From contig JAPDJZ010000021.1 of the NCBI GenBank assembly GCA_029258815.1, positions 1 through 5,089 on the forward strand: DNA of 5,089 bases, in the 5' to 3' direction. The position numbers and the translations under genes are program-made. The DNA comes from an archaeon. Its GTDB lineage: Archaea > Thermoproteota > Nitrososphaeria_A > Caldarchaeales > Wolframiiraptoraceae. Of this stretch, positions 5,027 through 5,089 are shown piece by piece. Position 1 is the first letter of the stretch. Each line of letters begins with the position of its first letter. The notes under the pieces were generated by a model. That model was not told the DNA's origin, made no database searches, and saw only the letters and a program-made list of their open reading frames with translations.

Positions 5027-5089
5027 AAATGTCCATTTGCTGATTGCTCAGGTCTTGCCACCGGGGCGTCCCGTATAAACCATTAAAAG

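Noticed and set aside
1..5089. CRISPR array, toxin-antitoxin pair or phage-defence cassette
   Set aside because: No regularly spaced direct repeats, and no nuclease, reverse transcriptase, PIN or MazF-like protein is encoded on either strand.

Overview
The window looks like a piece of a thermophilic, anaerobic archaeal chromosome, probably from the TACK/crenarchaeal side. The reasons are an archaeal-type 23S rRNA 3' end with no 5S or tRNA after it, a GPN-loop GTPase, an oxygen-sensitive class III ribonucleotide reductase, an archaeal type A RNase P RNA, TATA-box promoters (one apparently leaderless), TTG/GTG starts and frequent AGG/ATA/CTA codons. No lineage below that can be fixed from the sequence.

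Layout: (1) about 1-250, the 3' end of a 23S rRNA gene on +, followed by T-rich trailer/terminator sequence. (2) 362-1126, a complete GPN-loop GTPase on + with its own TATA box. (3) 1123-3781, a two-gene operon on the minus strand, nrdD then nrdG (anaerobic ribonucleoside-triphosphate reductase and its radical-SAM activase), the two genes overlapping by 20 bp. nrdG runs tail to tail into the GTPase gene, the two stop codons sharing one CTAG. (4) 3803-3940, a divergent promoter region. The nrd TATA box lies 26-27 bp before a GTG codon, and a perfect 17-bp palindrome fills the space between them, a strong candidate operator. (5) about 3940-4250, RNase P RNA on +, whose P1, P2, P4, P5, P6, P7, P8, P9 and P12-like helices can be read by eye. 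(6) 4250-4660, no convincing protein gene; a GC-rich structured stretch with a possible small RNA, two neighbouring hairpins, then an AT-richer stretch. (7) 4663-5026, the C-terminal half of a clan AA (retropepsin-like) aspartic protease on minus, without its catalytic DTG half and with only out-of-frame sequence upstream: a probable gene remnant.

How they fit together: NrdG would use S-adenosylmethionine and a 4Fe-4S cluster to install the glycyl radical on NrdD, which makes deoxyribonucleotides without oxygen. The rRNA, RNase P RNA and GPN GTPase (a family tied to RNA polymerase assembly in eukaryotes) are core information-processing genes. The right-hand 600 bp are different: lower GC, a degraded gene and hairpins, as in an accessory or decaying segment.

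The least expected observations are the palindrome inside the nrd promoter, a shifted bulge in the normally near-invariant P4 helix of RNase P RNA, the halved protease, and a possible structured RNA at 4298-4363. I found no CRISPR array, complete mobile element, tRNA or clearly new multi-gene system.
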